64,000 bases of DNA, taken from assembly GCF_001673405.1 (NCBI RefSeq), contig NZ_LZLV01000017.1:1-64000 (forward strand), in the 5' to 3' direction. How positions within the stretch are numbered: the stretch's first letter is position 1; each line of letters begins with the position of its first letter. The DNA is from Mycobacterium sp. 1245111.1. GTDB lineage: Bacteria; Actinomycetota; Actinomycetes; Mycobacteriales; Mycobacteriaceae. Both the position numbers and the translations under genes were made by a program. Below, piece by piece: positions 55,047 through 63,982 of the stretch. The notes below the pieces were generated by a model, which was not told the DNA's origin, did not search any database, and saw nothing but the letters and a program-made list of their open reading frames with translations.

Positions 55047-56225
55047 CTAGGGCCGCAGCACCTGTCGCGCGATCGCGTACTTGTGCACTTCGGTCGGGCC
55101 GTCGTAGAGCCGGAACGCCCGCATGTCGGAGAAGATCATCCCCACCGGCGTCTCGTCGGAAATGCCTATGCCGCCGAGGATTTGAACGCACCGGTCGGCG
55201 ACCTTGAACAGCTCCTCGGATACGTAGGCTTTGACCATCGAGCTTTCGTGGCGGCCGGTGCCCCGATCGCCCATGTCCAGCGTCCAGCACGCCCACCAAA
55301 TCGCAAGTCGGCATTGCTGCAAAGCGATTTCGTTGTCGGCGATCATGAAACCGACACCTTGGTGCTCACCGAGCGTCTTGCCGAACGCGGTCCGCTCGCG
55401 GGCGTGCTTGATCGCGATCGACTGCGCGCGAGACGCTGCGCCAAGCCAGCGCATGCAGTGTGTCAGCCTCGCCGGCGCCAGCCGCAGCTGGGCATAGCGC
55501 AGGGCCTGCCCGACGTCACCCAGCACCGCCGACGCGGGCAGGCGCAGATCGGTGAACCGGACGACGCTGTGGCCCTCGACGTAATTGCGGTCCATCGTGT
55601 TCATCACCCGCTCGATCTCGATACCAGGGGTGTCGCCCTCGCAGAGGAACAGCGTCGGCCCGTCGGGACCGTGCGGGTTGGGCGCGACGCGGGCCATGAT
55701 GATCCAGGTTCGCGCGCCGTTGGCGCCGGTGATCAACCACTTGCGGCCGTTGACGGCGTAATGGGTGCCGTAGAATTCGGCAATGGTGTTGAGCTGGTTG
55801 GGATCTGAGCCGGCGCCGCCGGGTTCGGTCATGGCGAACACCGACCGCTGCCGCCCGTCGATCACCGGCACCAAGAACTGCTCGATCTGCTCCTCGTCGG
55901 CGATCTTGCCGAGCAGGAACATGTTGCCCTCGTCGGGCGCGGCGCAGTTGAGCGCGATCGGGCCCAGCGTCGACCAGCCGGCCGCCTCGAACAACACAGC
56001 CTGTTCGCGATGCGACGGCTCCCGGCCACCAAATCGTCTGGGCGCCTGGAAGGTCAGCAAGCCGGCATCGCGGGCCAGCCCGACCAGCTCGGCGCGCAGC
56101 CCGTCGTCGGGGCCGTGGCGGGTGAGCCGGGGATCGGTTTCGTACGGCACGATCTTGTCGTTGACGAAGGCACGGATCTGGTCGCGCAGCGCGGCGACGT
56201 CGGCGGGAATGTCGAAGTCGATCAT
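55047..56225 (-). CDS. Acyl-CoA dehydrogenase, ACAD10/11-like
   Basis: This 392-residue FAD-dependent acyl-CoA dehydrogenase has MTEPGGAGSDP (flavin-binding), RERTAFGKTLGEHQGV and the C-terminal VQILGGIGISDETPVGMIF...LYDGPTEVHKYAIARQVL. The YDGPTEVH motif, with Asp at the position of the catalytic Glu of medium-chain enzymes, is the ACAD10/ACAD11 type. ATG at 56225 overlaps the upstream phosphotransferase stop as ATGA, so the pair is translationally coupled. In mammals and in the Lva levulinate pathway, such kinase-dehydrogenase pairs act on 4-hydroxyacyl-CoAs; a similar role here is inference. Confidence 0.88.
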   Translation of the reverse strand: MIDFDIPADVAALRDQIRAFVNDKIVPYETDPRLTRHGPDDGLRAELVGLARDAGLLTFQAPRRFGGREPSHREQAVLFEAAGWSTLGPIALNCAAPDEGNMFLLGKIADEEQIEQFLVPVIDGRQRSVFAMTEPGGAGSDPNQLNTIAEFYGTHYAVNGRKWLITGANGARTWIIMARVAPNPHGPDGPTLFLCEGDTPGIEIERVMNTMDRNYVEGHSVVRFTDLRLPASAVLGDVGQALRYAQLRLAPARLTHCMRWLGAASRAQSIAIKHARERTAFGKTLGEHQGVGFMIADNEIALQQCRLAIWWACWTLDMGDRGTGRHESSMVKAYVSEELFKVADRCVQILGGIGISDETPVGMIFSDMRAFRLYDGPTEVHKYAIARQVLRP

Positions 56226-57247
56226 CGGGTGTCCATCAGTGTCAGGGCCTGGTCGAAAAGTTGGACGGTGGCGGCGTGGAGCAGGTCGCCGATTTCCCTG
56301 GGTGCCTTGCCGGCATAGGCACGGGCATGGGTGCCCTCCAGCACGATGCCGAGCTTGAAACACGCCAGCACGGTGTACCAGGTGACATGCGACAGGTCAC
56401 GGGTGGTGTTGCGGGCGTACTGCTCGACCAGGTCGCTCTGGGTGGCCATCCCGTCGTGCTCGAACAGCTGGCCGCCGAATGCCGGCGATTGTCCCCAGGT
56501 GGCCAGCAGCCAGCCGAGGTCGAGCAGCGGATCGCCGATCGTCGACATTTCCCAGTCGACGATCGCGACGACCTCAGGACCCGTGCGGGAGAACATCACG
56601 TTGGCGGCGTGGTAGTCGCCGTGCATGATGCCCGGCGTCCAATGCGCCGGCCGGCCGGCATCGAGCCACCGGGCGACGTCGTCGACGCCCGGGATGTCCG
56701 GGCCCGGGTAGTTGTCGAACTCGCGATAGCCCTCCAGCTCCGAAAGCCAGCGTGGCACTTGACGTTCCAGGAAACCTTCTGGCTTGCCGTAGTCGCTCAG
56801 GCCGACTGCTTCGTAGTCCACCGCGCCCAGCTTGGCCAGCGACTCGGCCATCGACAGTCCCATTCCGAAGCGCACGGCCGGGTCGCCGGCGTGCAACTGC
56901 GGCAATTCCTGGCCGGCGTTGAACCCGTCGACGGGTTCCATCAGATAAAAGACCGCGTCGCCGAGCACATCGACGTCGGCACAGCTGGCGATCAGGCGCG
57001 GATGCGGCACGTCGCTGCCTGCCAGCGCCGCCAACACCTCCGTCTCGCGCATGATCACGACGTTGCTTCGCGGACGCAGATGTTCCGGGCCGCGGCGCAG
57101 CACGTACTCCCGCCCTGATCGGGTGAACCGCAGCATGATGTTTTGTGTTCCGCCGCTGATCCTGGCGACGTCTTCAAGGGGGCCATCGCCTAACCCCTGG
57201 GCCGACATCCACTCCGCAAGGCCGTCCGGGGCTTTGAGCTCCTCCAC
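56222..57247 (-). CDS. fadE36: APH-fold kinase annotated FadE36 in M. tuberculosis
   Basis: This 341-residue phosphotransferase has the aminoglycoside/choline kinase fold. N-lobe glycine loop ISGGTQN is near residue 30, the ATP-binding YVLRRGP near 48, the catalytic loop [11 protein letters not shown] near 209, and the metal-binding [18 protein letters not shown]. It matches in type the M. tuberculosis gene named fadE36, which despite its name is not an acyl-CoA dehydrogenase. The stop overlaps the ACAD gene. The probable reaction is phosphorylation of a hydroxyacyl-CoA (inference from ACAD10/11 and LvaA). Start is GTG at 57247, with no obvious Shine-Dalgarno site. Confidence 0.85.
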   Translation of the reverse strand: MEELKAPDGLAEWMSAQGLGDGPLEDVARISGGTQNIMLRFTRSGREYVLRRGPEHLRPRSNVVIMRETEVLAALAGSDVPHPRLIASCADVDVLGDAVFYLMEPVDGFNAGQELPQLHAGDPAVRFGMGLSMAESLAKLGAVDYEAVGLSDYGKPEGFLERQVPRWLSELEGYREFDNYPGPDIPGVDDVARWLDAGRPAHWTPGIMHGDYHAANVMFSRTGPEVVAIVDWEMSTIGDPLLDLGWLLATWGQSPAFGGQLFEHDGMATQSDLVEQYARNTTRDLSHVTWYTVLACFKLGIVLEGTHARAYAGKAPREIGDLLHAATVQLFDQALTLMDTR

Positions 57248-57331
57248 GATGGTGAAACTACTACTGGGCCAAGCGTCCTCACAGGCGGCCCGCGTAGTGT
57301 CCGATGCTGGCTACCAGAGGGAGGAACGAGG

Positions 57332-58264
57332 ATGGCGCGGACCGACAACGATTCCTGGGAGATCACCGAGAGTGTGGGGTCGACCGCGCTCGGGGTGGCC
57401 GCCGCCCGTGCCGCCGAAACCGTCAGCGAGAACCCGTTGGTCCAGGACCCGTTCGCGCAGGTATTCCTCGACGCGGCCGGCCCAGGCATGTGGAGCCTGA
57501 CGTCGGACCCGAAGCTGTCGGCCGCGCTGACCGAGCTGGCGCCGGACCTCGGTGCCCACGCGCAGGTGATGGTCGACTTTATGGCCGTGCGCACCAAGTG
57601 GTTTGACGAGTTGTTCCTCGACGCGGTGTCGTCCGGCATTCGGCAGGTGGTGATCTTGGCGTCGGGCCTCGACTCGCGCTCCTGGCGGCTGTCATGGCCC
57701 GACGGGACCACGGTGTACGAGCTGGATCAGGCGAAGGTGCTGGAGTTCAAGTCGGGCGCTCTGGCCCGTCACGGCGCGCAGCCCGCCGCACGACTGGTGA
57801 GCGTGGCGGTCGATCTGCGCGAAGACTGGCCGAAAGCGTTGCAGGACGCGGGTTTTGATGCATCGGCGCCGACAATGTGGTCGGCCGAGGGGTTGTTGCG
57901 CTACCTGCCCGCGGCGGCGCAGGATCTGCTGTTCGAGCGGATCGACTCGCTCAGCGCGCCGGGCAGCCGACTGGCCACCAACGGCCCCTCGAAGAATGCG
58001 GTGAACCCCGAATTGCTCGCCAGCCAGCATGAGCAGTCGACGCGCTTCCGCGCCGCGGCGGCCCAGGTGCTCGGTGCCGAGATTCCCAATGTCGAAGAGC
58101 TCTGGTATCCGGAGGAGCGCACCGAGGTCGTCGACTGGCTGGGCGCACGCGGCTGGGAAGCATCGTCGATCGGCATGGCCGATCTGCTGGGCCGGCACGG
58201 GCGCACCATCCCCGCCGACGATGTGCTGCCGCCCGTCGTGTTCACCTCTGCCCGGCATCCCTGA
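57332..58264 (+). CDS. SAM methyltransferase, Rv3767c/TIGR00027-like
   Basis: This 310-residue protein is of the mycobacterial LCM/PPM1-type methyltransferase family. It has the N-terminal [16 protein letters not shown], the SAM motif [15 protein letters not shown] near 107-121, [13 protein letters not shown], and [18 protein letters not shown], all hallmarks of TIGR00027. Many copies occur in mycobacterial genomes, with unknown acceptors. It has ATG with GGGAGGAACGAGG upstream. The position near tcrX-tcrY matches Rv3767c in M. tuberculosis. An 84-base divergent gap separates it from fadE36. Confidence 0.88.
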   Translation: MARTDNDSWEITESVGSTALGVAAARAAETVSENPLVQDPFAQVFLDAAGPGMWSLTSDPKLSAALTELAPDLGAHAQVMVDFMAVRTKWFDELFLDAVSSGIRQVVILASGLDSRSWRLSWPDGTTVYELDQAKVLEFKSGALARHGAQPAARLVSVAVDLREDWPKALQDAGFDASAPTMWSAEGLLRYLPAAAQDLLFERIDSLSAPGSRLATNGPSKNAVNPELLASQHEQSTRFRAAAAQVLGAEIPNVEELWYPEERTEVVDWLGARGWEASSIGMADLLGRHGRTIPADDVLPPVVFTSARHP

Positions 58265-58295
58265 TTTGCTAGCGCTGCGAAACTGCTTGGCGCAG

Positions 58296-58310
58296 GGCGT
58301 CGTTGACGCC
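58296..58310 (+). terminator. Hairpin after methyltransferase gene
   Basis: GGCGTC-GTT-GACGCC forms a 6-bp stem with a 3-base loop, 31 bases after the stop of the methyltransferase, followed by GTGACTTTCT. It is a plausible terminator without a strong T-tract. The remaining gap (58311-58494) contains no further feature I can support. Confidence 0.4.
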
Positions 58311-58494
58311 GTGACTTTCTAGTACCCACGTACCCATCCAAACGCGGCAACTTCGTGAAACCGCTGCTCGGCGAGGATGCCGGAATTAGCCCTGTCTGTC
58401 GGTATCTCAGATCCGGCGTCCGAATGTTTGGACGTCTACCGGCATGGGTACCTTAGCTCTGCTCTACGGTTTTGCCCCAAGAATGGAGGCCAGG

Positions 58495-58740
58495 ATGCGT
58501 GGCGGAGGTTTGATCAGTTCGATCGTGGTGGTCTGGTTGGTGATCGGGGTTATCGCAGCATTCCAACGGGACTATTTGAAAAACACCGAGCAAAATTGTG
58601 CCACCCTAGGCACGATCGCGGTCACGGTGTTGGCGGGACCCCTGAATTATGCGGGCGTCAACCCGAAGGTGACCGATTGCCATCTACCGCAACCAAGTTC
58701 GATGCCCGCTCTGGAACTGACTGGATTGGAGGCGTCATGA
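58495..58740 (+). CDS. Small membrane protein, unknown function
   Basis: This 81-residue protein has one membrane helix (LISSIVVVWLVIGVIAAF, about 6-23), followed by a polar segment with two cysteines (CATLG and DCHLP) that could form a disulfide outside the membrane. The start is ATG at 58495, with GGAGG upstream; an ATG at 58444 would add 17 residues without one. TGA overlaps the next start as ATGA, so it is the first gene of a three-gene small-membrane-protein operon. I do not recognise a function. Confidence 0.7.
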   Translation: MRGGGLISSIVVVWLVIGVIAAFQRDYLKNTEQNCATLGTIAVTVLAGPLNYAGVNPKVTDCHLPQPSSMPALELTGLEAS

Positions 58741-58892
58741 TCGCCCTCGGCATCCTTCTGCTGATATTGGGGTACATCCTCAAAGTTGCTGTGCTGCAGA
58801 CGATCGGCGTGATCCTGCTGGTGATCGGTGCGGTGTTGTGGGTTCTCGGTTCTGTCGGTCGCCCGGTCGGCGGCAGGCGGTATTGGTACTGA
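58737..58892 (+). CDS. 51-residue membrane protein (DUF6131-like), copy 1
   Basis: This protein has two hydrophobic helices (MIALGILLLILGYILKVAVLQ and IGVILLVIGAVLWVLG) and the C-terminal tail SVGRPVGGRRYWY. This pattern is common in small actinobacterial proteins of unknown function. It has a GGAGG site just before the ATG and overlaps the upstream gene. It is paralogous to the next gene. Confidence 0.75.
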   Translation: MIALGILLLILGYILKVAVLQTIGVILLVIGAVLWVLGSVGRPVGGRRYWY

Positions 58893-58929
58893 CGATTCAT
58901 TCTCAACAATTGAAGAAAAAGGAGTCACC

Positions 58930-59085
58930 ATGATTATTCTCGGCATCATTCTTCTCGTGCTCGGCTATGTGCTTCCGATGCCCCTCCTGATCACCATCGG
59001 GTGGATTCTGGTCGTGCTCGGCGTCATCTTGTGGGTCCTCGGGGCTGTCGGACGACCGGTGGCCGGGCGAAAAGTCTGGTTCTAG
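58930..59085 (+). CDS. 51-residue membrane protein (DUF6131-like), copy 2
   Basis: Paralogue of the preceding gene with exactly the same length, two hydrophobic helices and the tail AVGRPVAGRKVWF. AAGGAG lies 6 bases before the ATG. It is separated from the first copy by 37 bases and followed by the tcrX-like gene. Function unknown. Confidence 0.75.
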   Translation: MIILGIILLVLGYVLPMPLLITIGWILVVLGVILWVLGAVGRPVAGRKVWF

Positions 59086-59162
59086 CCCCTCGCGGTTGGC
59101 TCACAGCTGGCGCATAGGAGCGGCATAGCAGGCCCTCATCGCCACGCGCATACTGGGTAGTT

Positions 59163-59903
59163 GTGAGCCAACCCCAAGCCCCTGTCGAGCGCGTCGTGAT
59201 GCGCCGCGCCGACGGGAATCCGATCAACGTGCTGGTGGTCGACGACGAAGCCGTCCTGGCTGAGATGGTCTCGATGGCTTTGCGCTACGAAGGCTGGAAC
59301 ATCGCGACGGCCGGTGACGGGGCCTCGGCCGTGGAGTCGGCCCGCGCGCAGCGGCCCGACGTGGTCGTTCTCGACGTGATGCTGCCCGACATGAGCGGGC
59401 TCGACGTGTTGCGCAAACTTCGCGAGGAAACACCCCAGCTGCCGGTGCTGCTGCTGACGGCCAAGGACGCGCTCGAGGATCGCATCGCCGGCCTGACCGC
59501 CGGCGGCGACGACTACGTGACCAAACCGTTCAGTTTGGAAGAAGTGGTGCTCCGCCTGCGCGCCCTGCTGCGGCGCACCGGCGTGACGACCGAGGACAGC
59601 GGCGCACAGTTGGTGGTCGGGGATCTGGTGCTCAATGAGGACAGCCACGAGGTGACTCGCGCGGGGGAGTCAATCTCGTTGACGTCCACAGAATTCGAGT
59701 TGTTGCGCTTCATGATGCGTAACTCCAAGCGGGTTCTGAGCAAGGCCCAGATCCTCGACCGCGTCTGGAGTTACGACTTCGGCGGCCGGTCCAACATCGT
59801 CGAGCTGTATATCTCCTACCTCCGTAAGAAGATCGACAGCGGGCATGAGCCCATGATTCACACGCTGCGTGGCGCCGGGTACGTCCTCAAGCCGGCCCGC
59901 TAG
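59163..59903 (+). CDS. tcrX: OmpR/PhoB-family response regulator TcrX
   Basis: This 246-residue regulator has a receiver domain (about 22-135): acidic pair DDE at 27-29, phosphoacceptor Asp71 in VVLDVMLPDMSG, and Lys in YVTKPFS. A winged-helix DNA-binding domain follows (150-246), ending in the conserved IHTLRGAGYVLKP. It pairs with the sensor kinase 2 bases downstream. Gene order with tcrY, lpqH and the Rv3762c homologue supports the name. The start is GTG at 59163; with CATACT 8 bases upstream and no Shine-Dalgarno, this may be a leaderless transcript. An internal ATG at 59199 is the alternative. Confidence 0.88.
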   Translation: MSQPQAPVERVVMRRADGNPINVLVVDDEAVLAEMVSMALRYEGWNIATAGDGASAVESARAQRPDVVVLDVMLPDMSGLDVLRKLREETPQLPVLLLTAKDALEDRIAGLTAGGDDYVTKPFSLEEVVLRLRALLRRTGVTTEDSGAQLVVGDLVLNEDSHEVTRAGESISLTSTEFELLRFMMRNSKRVLSKAQILDRVWSYDFGGRSNIVELYISYLRKKIDSGHEPMIHTLRGAGYVLKPAR

Positions 59904-59905
59904 TC

Positions 59906-61375
59906 ATGGGCGGGGGCGCCTCGCTTCGGTTTAGGCTGCTGGTCGGTCAGATCCTCATCCTGGTCATCGTCTGCGTCGGCATCGGCGCCGCGACCGAGTT
60001 GGCCCTCTACAAATACCTGGTGGCACAGCTGGACACGTCGTTGCGCGACGCCTCGCAACGATCGGTGCGGATATTCCTCGAGCCGATGGCGCCGTGGCGG
60101 CACCACTCGCGACCGTTCCCGCGGCCCGGCCCTGGGCCCGTCTTCCTGGACGCTCCCGCTCAGCCGGTCGGCATGGTGGGCGCGGTGGTCAGCCCGAACG
60201 GGGCGATCGAGGCCGGCTACCTGACCGCGGCAGGCGGCCGCGCCGCCTTGACCGATGCCGCGCGCAAGGAGCTGGCTTCGCTGCCGGTCGACCGGCGACC
60301 GGTGACCCGGGACCTCGACGGGCTCGGCCGCTATCGCGTGCTCGCCGCCACCGCGCGCCGCAGCGGCGACGTGGTGGTCACCGGCGTGTCGATGTCGGAC
60401 GTGGACGCGACGATGATCCGCGTCCTGCTGATCTTCGGTGTCGTCACCGTGATCGCGGTGGCGGCCGCGATCACCGCGGGGATCGTGATCATCCGGCGCG
60501 CACTGGCGCCGTTGCGGCGGGTGGCCCAAACCGCAAGTGAGGTAGTCGATTTGCCGCTGGACCGCGGCGAAGTCGCGCTGCCGGTCCGGGTGCTGGAGTC
60601 CGACGCCAACCCGCGCACCGAGGTCGGCCAACTGGGGTCCGCGCTCAATCGAATGCTCGACCACATCGCCGCGGCGTTGTCGACGCGGCAAGCCAGCGAG
60701 ACCAGGGTGCGGCAATTCGTCGCGGACGCCAGTCACGAGCTGCGTACCCCGCTGGCGGCCATCCGTGGCTATACCGAATTGGCCCAGCGGGTCGGTGACG
60801 ACAGCGACGCGGTGGCGCACGCGATGAACCGCGTGCAGTCCGAGACCGAGCGGATGACGCACCTCGTCGAGGACCTGTTGTTGCTCGCTCGCCTCGATTC
60901 CGGCCGGCCGCTGGAGCGTGAGCCGGTCGATCTTTCGCGGGTCGCGGTCGACGCGGTCAGCGATGCGCACGTCGCCGGCCCGGACCACCAATGGGAGCTC
61001 GATCTACCCGAAGAGCCGGTGATGGTGTCCGGCGATGCGGCGCGGCTGCATCAGGTGGTGACCAACCTGCTGGCCAATGCCCGCGTCCACACCCCAGCAG
61101 GCACGGTGGTGACCACCCGACTGGAGTCCGACGGCACGCATGCCGTATTGAGCGTGTGCGACAACGGCCCCGGGATTCCGGAGCAGCTGCAGTCAGAAGT
61201 ATTCGAGCGATTCGCCCGCGGCGACACGTCGCGGTCCCGCAAGGGCGGTAGCACCGGGCTGGGTCTGGCCATCGTGTCCGCGGTGGTCAAGGCACACCAT
61301 GGGACGATCACGTTGCAGAGCGCGCCGGGCCACACCGACTTCACGGTCCGATTGTCACTTTCCGATGAGTCGTGA
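59906..61375 (+). CDS. tcrY: Sensor histidine kinase TcrY
   Basis: This 489-residue kinase has two membrane helices (about 8-33 and 170-195) flanking an extracytoplasmic sensor loop rich in Pro and His (WRHHSRPFPRPGPGPVF). A HAMP domain (195-250) follows, then HisKA with His277 in FVADASHELRTPLAAIRGY, and HATPase_c with NLLANARVHTP, DNGPGIPEQL and the G2 box GSTGLGLAIV. It should phosphorylate TcrX. The stimulus is unknown; the His-rich loop could bind metal (inference). ATG at 59906 lies 2 bases after the tcrX stop. It is convergent with lpqH. Confidence 0.9.
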   Translation: MGGGASLRFRLLVGQILILVIVCVGIGAATELALYKYLVAQLDTSLRDASQRSVRIFLEPMAPWRHHSRPFPRPGPGPVFLDAPAQPVGMVGAVVSPNGAIEAGYLTAAGGRAALTDAARKELASLPVDRRPVTRDLDGLGRYRVLAATARRSGDVVVTGVSMSDVDATMIRVLLIFGVVTVIAVAAAITAGIVIIRRALAPLRRVAQTASEVVDLPLDRGEVALPVRVLESDANPRTEVGQLGSALNRMLDHIAAALSTRQASETRVRQFVADASHELRTPLAAIRGYTELAQRVGDDSDAVAHAMNRVQSETERMTHLVEDLLLLARLDSGRPLEREPVDLSRVAVDAVSDAHVAGPDHQWELDLPEEPVMVSGDAARLHQVVTNLLANARVHTPAGTVVTTRLESDGTHAVLSVCDNGPGIPEQLQSEVFERFARGDTSRSRKGGSTGLGLAIVSAVVKAHHGTITLQSAPGHTDFTVRLSLSDES

Positions 61376-61401
61376 AAGACCTTGTGTACTAACTCAACTT
61401 G

Positions 61402-61452
61402 GGTTCGCCGGACGACGGCGACGCCGGGTCGTCGCTGTCGTGTCGGCGAACC
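61402..61452. terminator. Bidirectional hairpin between tcrY and lpqH
   Basis: GGTTCGCCG (61402-61410) and CGGCGAACC (61444-61452) form a perfect 9-bp stem; the loop contains an inner GACGAC/GTCGTC pairing. It lies exactly between two convergent genes (stops at 61375 and 61465). There is no T-tract, as in many mycobacterial terminators. Confidence 0.6.
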
Positions 61453-61464
61453 GCTAGACCACCC

Positions 61465-61938
61465 CTAGGGGCAGGTCACATCGATTTCGAACGGTTTGCT
61501 CACGGGTTGCATCGGGTTGGCCATGTCCACCCCGGTCGCTGTCCCAGTGATCTTGTACTTGCTGCCGTCCTTGGTCGCGCTGGCGTTGCCCGCGCCGGGA
61601 GTGCCGGGCGTGTAGCCAAGCGTCACTCCGTTGACATTGCCCAGACCGACCGACTTCACCGTCGGTGGGGAGGCGTCGGTCAGCACCGCGCCGATGCCGG
61701 TGGAGGCGGCACCGATGGCGATGTTGACGGTGCCGGCAGCGGTGGTGCAGGCAACCGTGCCCTGGATGTTCTGGTCTTTGCCGTCGATGGTGACCTTCGC
61801 TGTCGACGTGCCATTGGACGCCGCTGCACTGGTGCCGTTCGATGACACGCTGCTGCTCTTCTTGTCGCTCGAACAGCCAGACAGGCCGACTCCCACGATC
61901 GCCAGCGCTGCTGCGGCGACCGTCACTGAACGCTTCAC
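61465..61938 (-). CDS. lpqH: 19 kDa lipoprotein LpqH
   Basis: This 157-residue exported lipoprotein has a signal peptide with lipobox LSGC (Cys22), a Ser/Thr/Asn-rich linker (23-46) typical of O-glycosylation, and the conserved LpqH core [37 protein letters not shown] and [16 protein letters not shown], ending FEIDVTCP. In M. tuberculosis LpqH is a surface lipoprotein and TLR2 agonist. The start is GTG at 61938, with GAAGGAGAA upstream; the longer frame has no family support. Near-complete match to the family motifs makes this the best-identified gene in the window. The 172-base gap to the divergent hydrolase must hold both promoters, which I could not define. Confidence 0.96.
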   Translation of the reverse strand: MKRSVTVAAAALAIVGVGLSGCSSDKKSSSVSSNGTSAAASNGTSTAKVTIDGKDQNIQGTVACTTAAGTVNIAIGAASTGIGAVLTDASPPTVKSVGLGNVNGVTLGYTPGTPGAGNASATKDGSKYKITGTATGVDMANPMQPVSKPFEIDVTCP

Positions 61939-62110
61939 CCGGTTCTCCTTCGTTGTGTGGCGGCCCGTCGGCAATGACGAGCCGTTTCGGCAGTATGCAG
62001 GTTTGCTGAAATGGCGGCTGGTGATTTCGGCAAATTACGAGCGAAGGTGCGCCAGACGTTTGCTGATCCGTCTCTTCCGACGCCGGTGCAATAGTGGCAA
62101 GGTCGATCCC

Positions 62111-63982
62111 GTGGACCACAAGCCGCCGACGGCCGCCGTCGCATCCGCACATCAGGATCGTCACTTACCAGTCGACGACACCGCCGACTTCACCGACGCC
62201 GACCGGGGATTCATCGCTGCGCTGACGCCGTGCGTCGTCAACGCCGCCGACGGTCGGGTGGTGTGGGACAACGACAAGTACTCGTTCGTCACCGGGGAGG
62301 CGCCGCCGTCGGTGCATCCGAGTCTGTGGCGGCAATGCGCGCTGACGGCGAAACAAGGCCTCTACGAAGTCGTGCCGGGCATCTATCAGGTTCGCGGACT
62401 GGACCTGTCGAACATCAGCTTCGTCGAGGGCGACAACGGCCTGATCGTGATCGATCCGCTGGTTTCCACCGAGGTTGCCGCGGCGGCGCTGCAGCTGTAC
62501 CGGATTCACCGGGGTGACCGGCCCGTCGTCGCGGTGATCTACACCCACAGCCACGTCGACCATTTCGGCGGCGTGCTCGGTGTCACCTCGCAGGCCGACG
62601 TGGACGCGGGAAAGGTCGCGGTGCTGGCGCCCGAGGGGTTCACCCAACACGTCGTGCAAGAGAACGTGTACGCCGGGCCGGCGATGGCGCGCCGGGCCTC
62701 CTACATGTACGGCACCCTGCTCGAGGTTGGTCCGCGCGGGCACGTGGGTTGTGGTCTGGGACAAGCGGCCTCGCAAGGTGAGATCGCTCTGATCGTTCCG
62801 ACCGTCGACGTCAAGCGCACCGGAGAGACCCACACCATCGACGGCGTCGAGATCGAATTCCAGATGGCGCCGGGCACCGAGGCACCGGCCGAAATGCACT
62901 TCTATTTCCCGAAATTCCGCGCGCTGTGCATGGCCGAGAATGCCACCCACAACCTGCACAACCTGTTGACGTTGCGCGGTGCGCTGGTCCGCGACCCGCA
63001 CGCCTGGTCGGGGTATCTGACCGAGGCCATCGACTCGTTCGCCGACCGCACCGATGTGGTCTTCGCGTCGCATCATTGGCCGACCTGGGGCCGCGACCGC
63101 GTCGTCGAATTCCTTTCGGTGCAACGGGATCTGTACGGCTACCTGCACGATCAGACCGTGCGGTTGCTGAATCAGGGGCACACCGGCCCCGAGATTGCCG
63201 AGACCATGCAGATGCCGCCGGCACTGGACAAGGCGTGGCACACCCACGGGTACTACGGCTCGGTCAGCCACAACGTCAAGGCGGTCTATCAGCGCTACAT
63301 GGGCTGGTTCGACGGCAACCCGGCTCGGCTGTGGCCACACCCGCCTGAGGCGTTGGGCGCGCGGTACGTCGACGCGCTCGGCGGCATCGACCGGGTGGTC
63401 GAGCTCGCCCAGCGGGCCTTCGACGAGGGCGATTACCGTTGGGCGGCAACGCTACTCGACCATGCCGTGTTCACCGACAGCGAGCACGCCGGTGCCCGCG
63501 CGCTGCTCGCGGATACCTTGGAACAGTTGGCGTATGGCGCGGAGAACGCGACGTGGCGCAACTTCTTCCTGTCGGGGGCGACCGAGTTGCGCGACGGCAA
63601 CTTCGGTACCGCGGTGCAGCCGTCGTCGCCGACGTTGTTGGCGCAGCTGACGCCCGAGCAGATCTTCGACGGGCTGGCGATCAGCGTGAACGGGCCACGG
63701 GCGTGGGATCTGGACATCGCCCTCGACGTCACGCTGGGCAACCCGGCCGCGAACTATCGGCTCGCCCTGCGCAATGGTGTGCTGGTGCATCGACGAGTGG
63801 CCGCCGACCCGTCGACGGCCGCCGTGACCATCAAGCTGGACAACGCTTTTCGGCTGGTGCTGTTGGGGACCGGTGACTTTACCTCGCCGGGCTTCGAGGT
63901 GTCCGGCGACCAGGCGACCCTGCAGCAGTTCCTCGGCGTGCTCGACCGGCCGGACCCGTCGTTCAACATCGTCACGCCGTGA
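62111..63982 (+). CDS. Alkylsulfatase-like MBL-fold hydrolase (Rv3762c homologue)
   Basis: This 623-residue zinc hydrolase is of the SdsA1/YjcS group. The metallo-beta-lactamase domain (about 85-330) has THSHVDHFGG (HxHxDH) and further metal ligands in MAENATHNLHN and ASHHWPTWG. A dimerisation/helical domain follows (330-480), then a C-terminal SCP2-like lipid-binding domain (490-623). SdsA1 cleaves long-chain alkyl sulfates to sulfate and alcohol. Length is close to M. tuberculosis Rv3762c, which also neighbours lpqH. GTG at 62111 has AAGG 8 bases upstream; a longer frame running through lpqH antisense is not coding. No signal peptide is seen. Confidence 0.9.
   Translation: MDHKPPTAAVASAHQDRHLPVDDTADFTDADRGFIAALTPCVVNAADGRVVWDNDKYSFVTGEAPPSVHPSLWRQCALTAKQGLYEVVPGIYQVRGLDLSNISFVEGDNGLIVIDPLVSTEVAAAALQLYRIHRGDRPVVAVIYTHSHVDHFGGVLGVTSQADVDAGKVAVLAPEGFTQHVVQENVYAGPAMARRASYMYGTLLEVGPRGHVGCGLGQAASQGEIALIVPTVDVKRTGETHTIDGVEIEFQMAPGTEAPAEMHFYFPKFRALCMAENATHNLHNLLTLRGALVRDPHAWSGYLTEAIDSFADRTDVVFASHHWPTWGRDRVVEFLSVQRDLYGYLHDQTVRLLNQGHTGPEIAETMQMPPALDKAWHTHGYYGSVSHNVKAVYQRYMGWFDGNPARLWPHPPEALGARYVDALGGIDRVVELAQRAFDEGDYRWAATLLDHAVFTDSEHAGARALLADTLEQLAYGAENATWRNFFLSGATELRDGNFGTAVQPSSPTLLAQLTPEQIFDGLAISVNGPRAWDLDIALDVTLGNPAANYRLALRNGVLVHRRVAADPSTAAVTIKLDNAFRLVLLGTGDFTSPGFEVSGDQATLQQFLGVLDRPDPSFNIVTP

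Noticed and set aside
61631..62110. Extension of the MBL-fold hydrolase by 160 residues
   Set aside because: It runs antisense through lpqH, which is certain; GTG at 62111 gives the family length.
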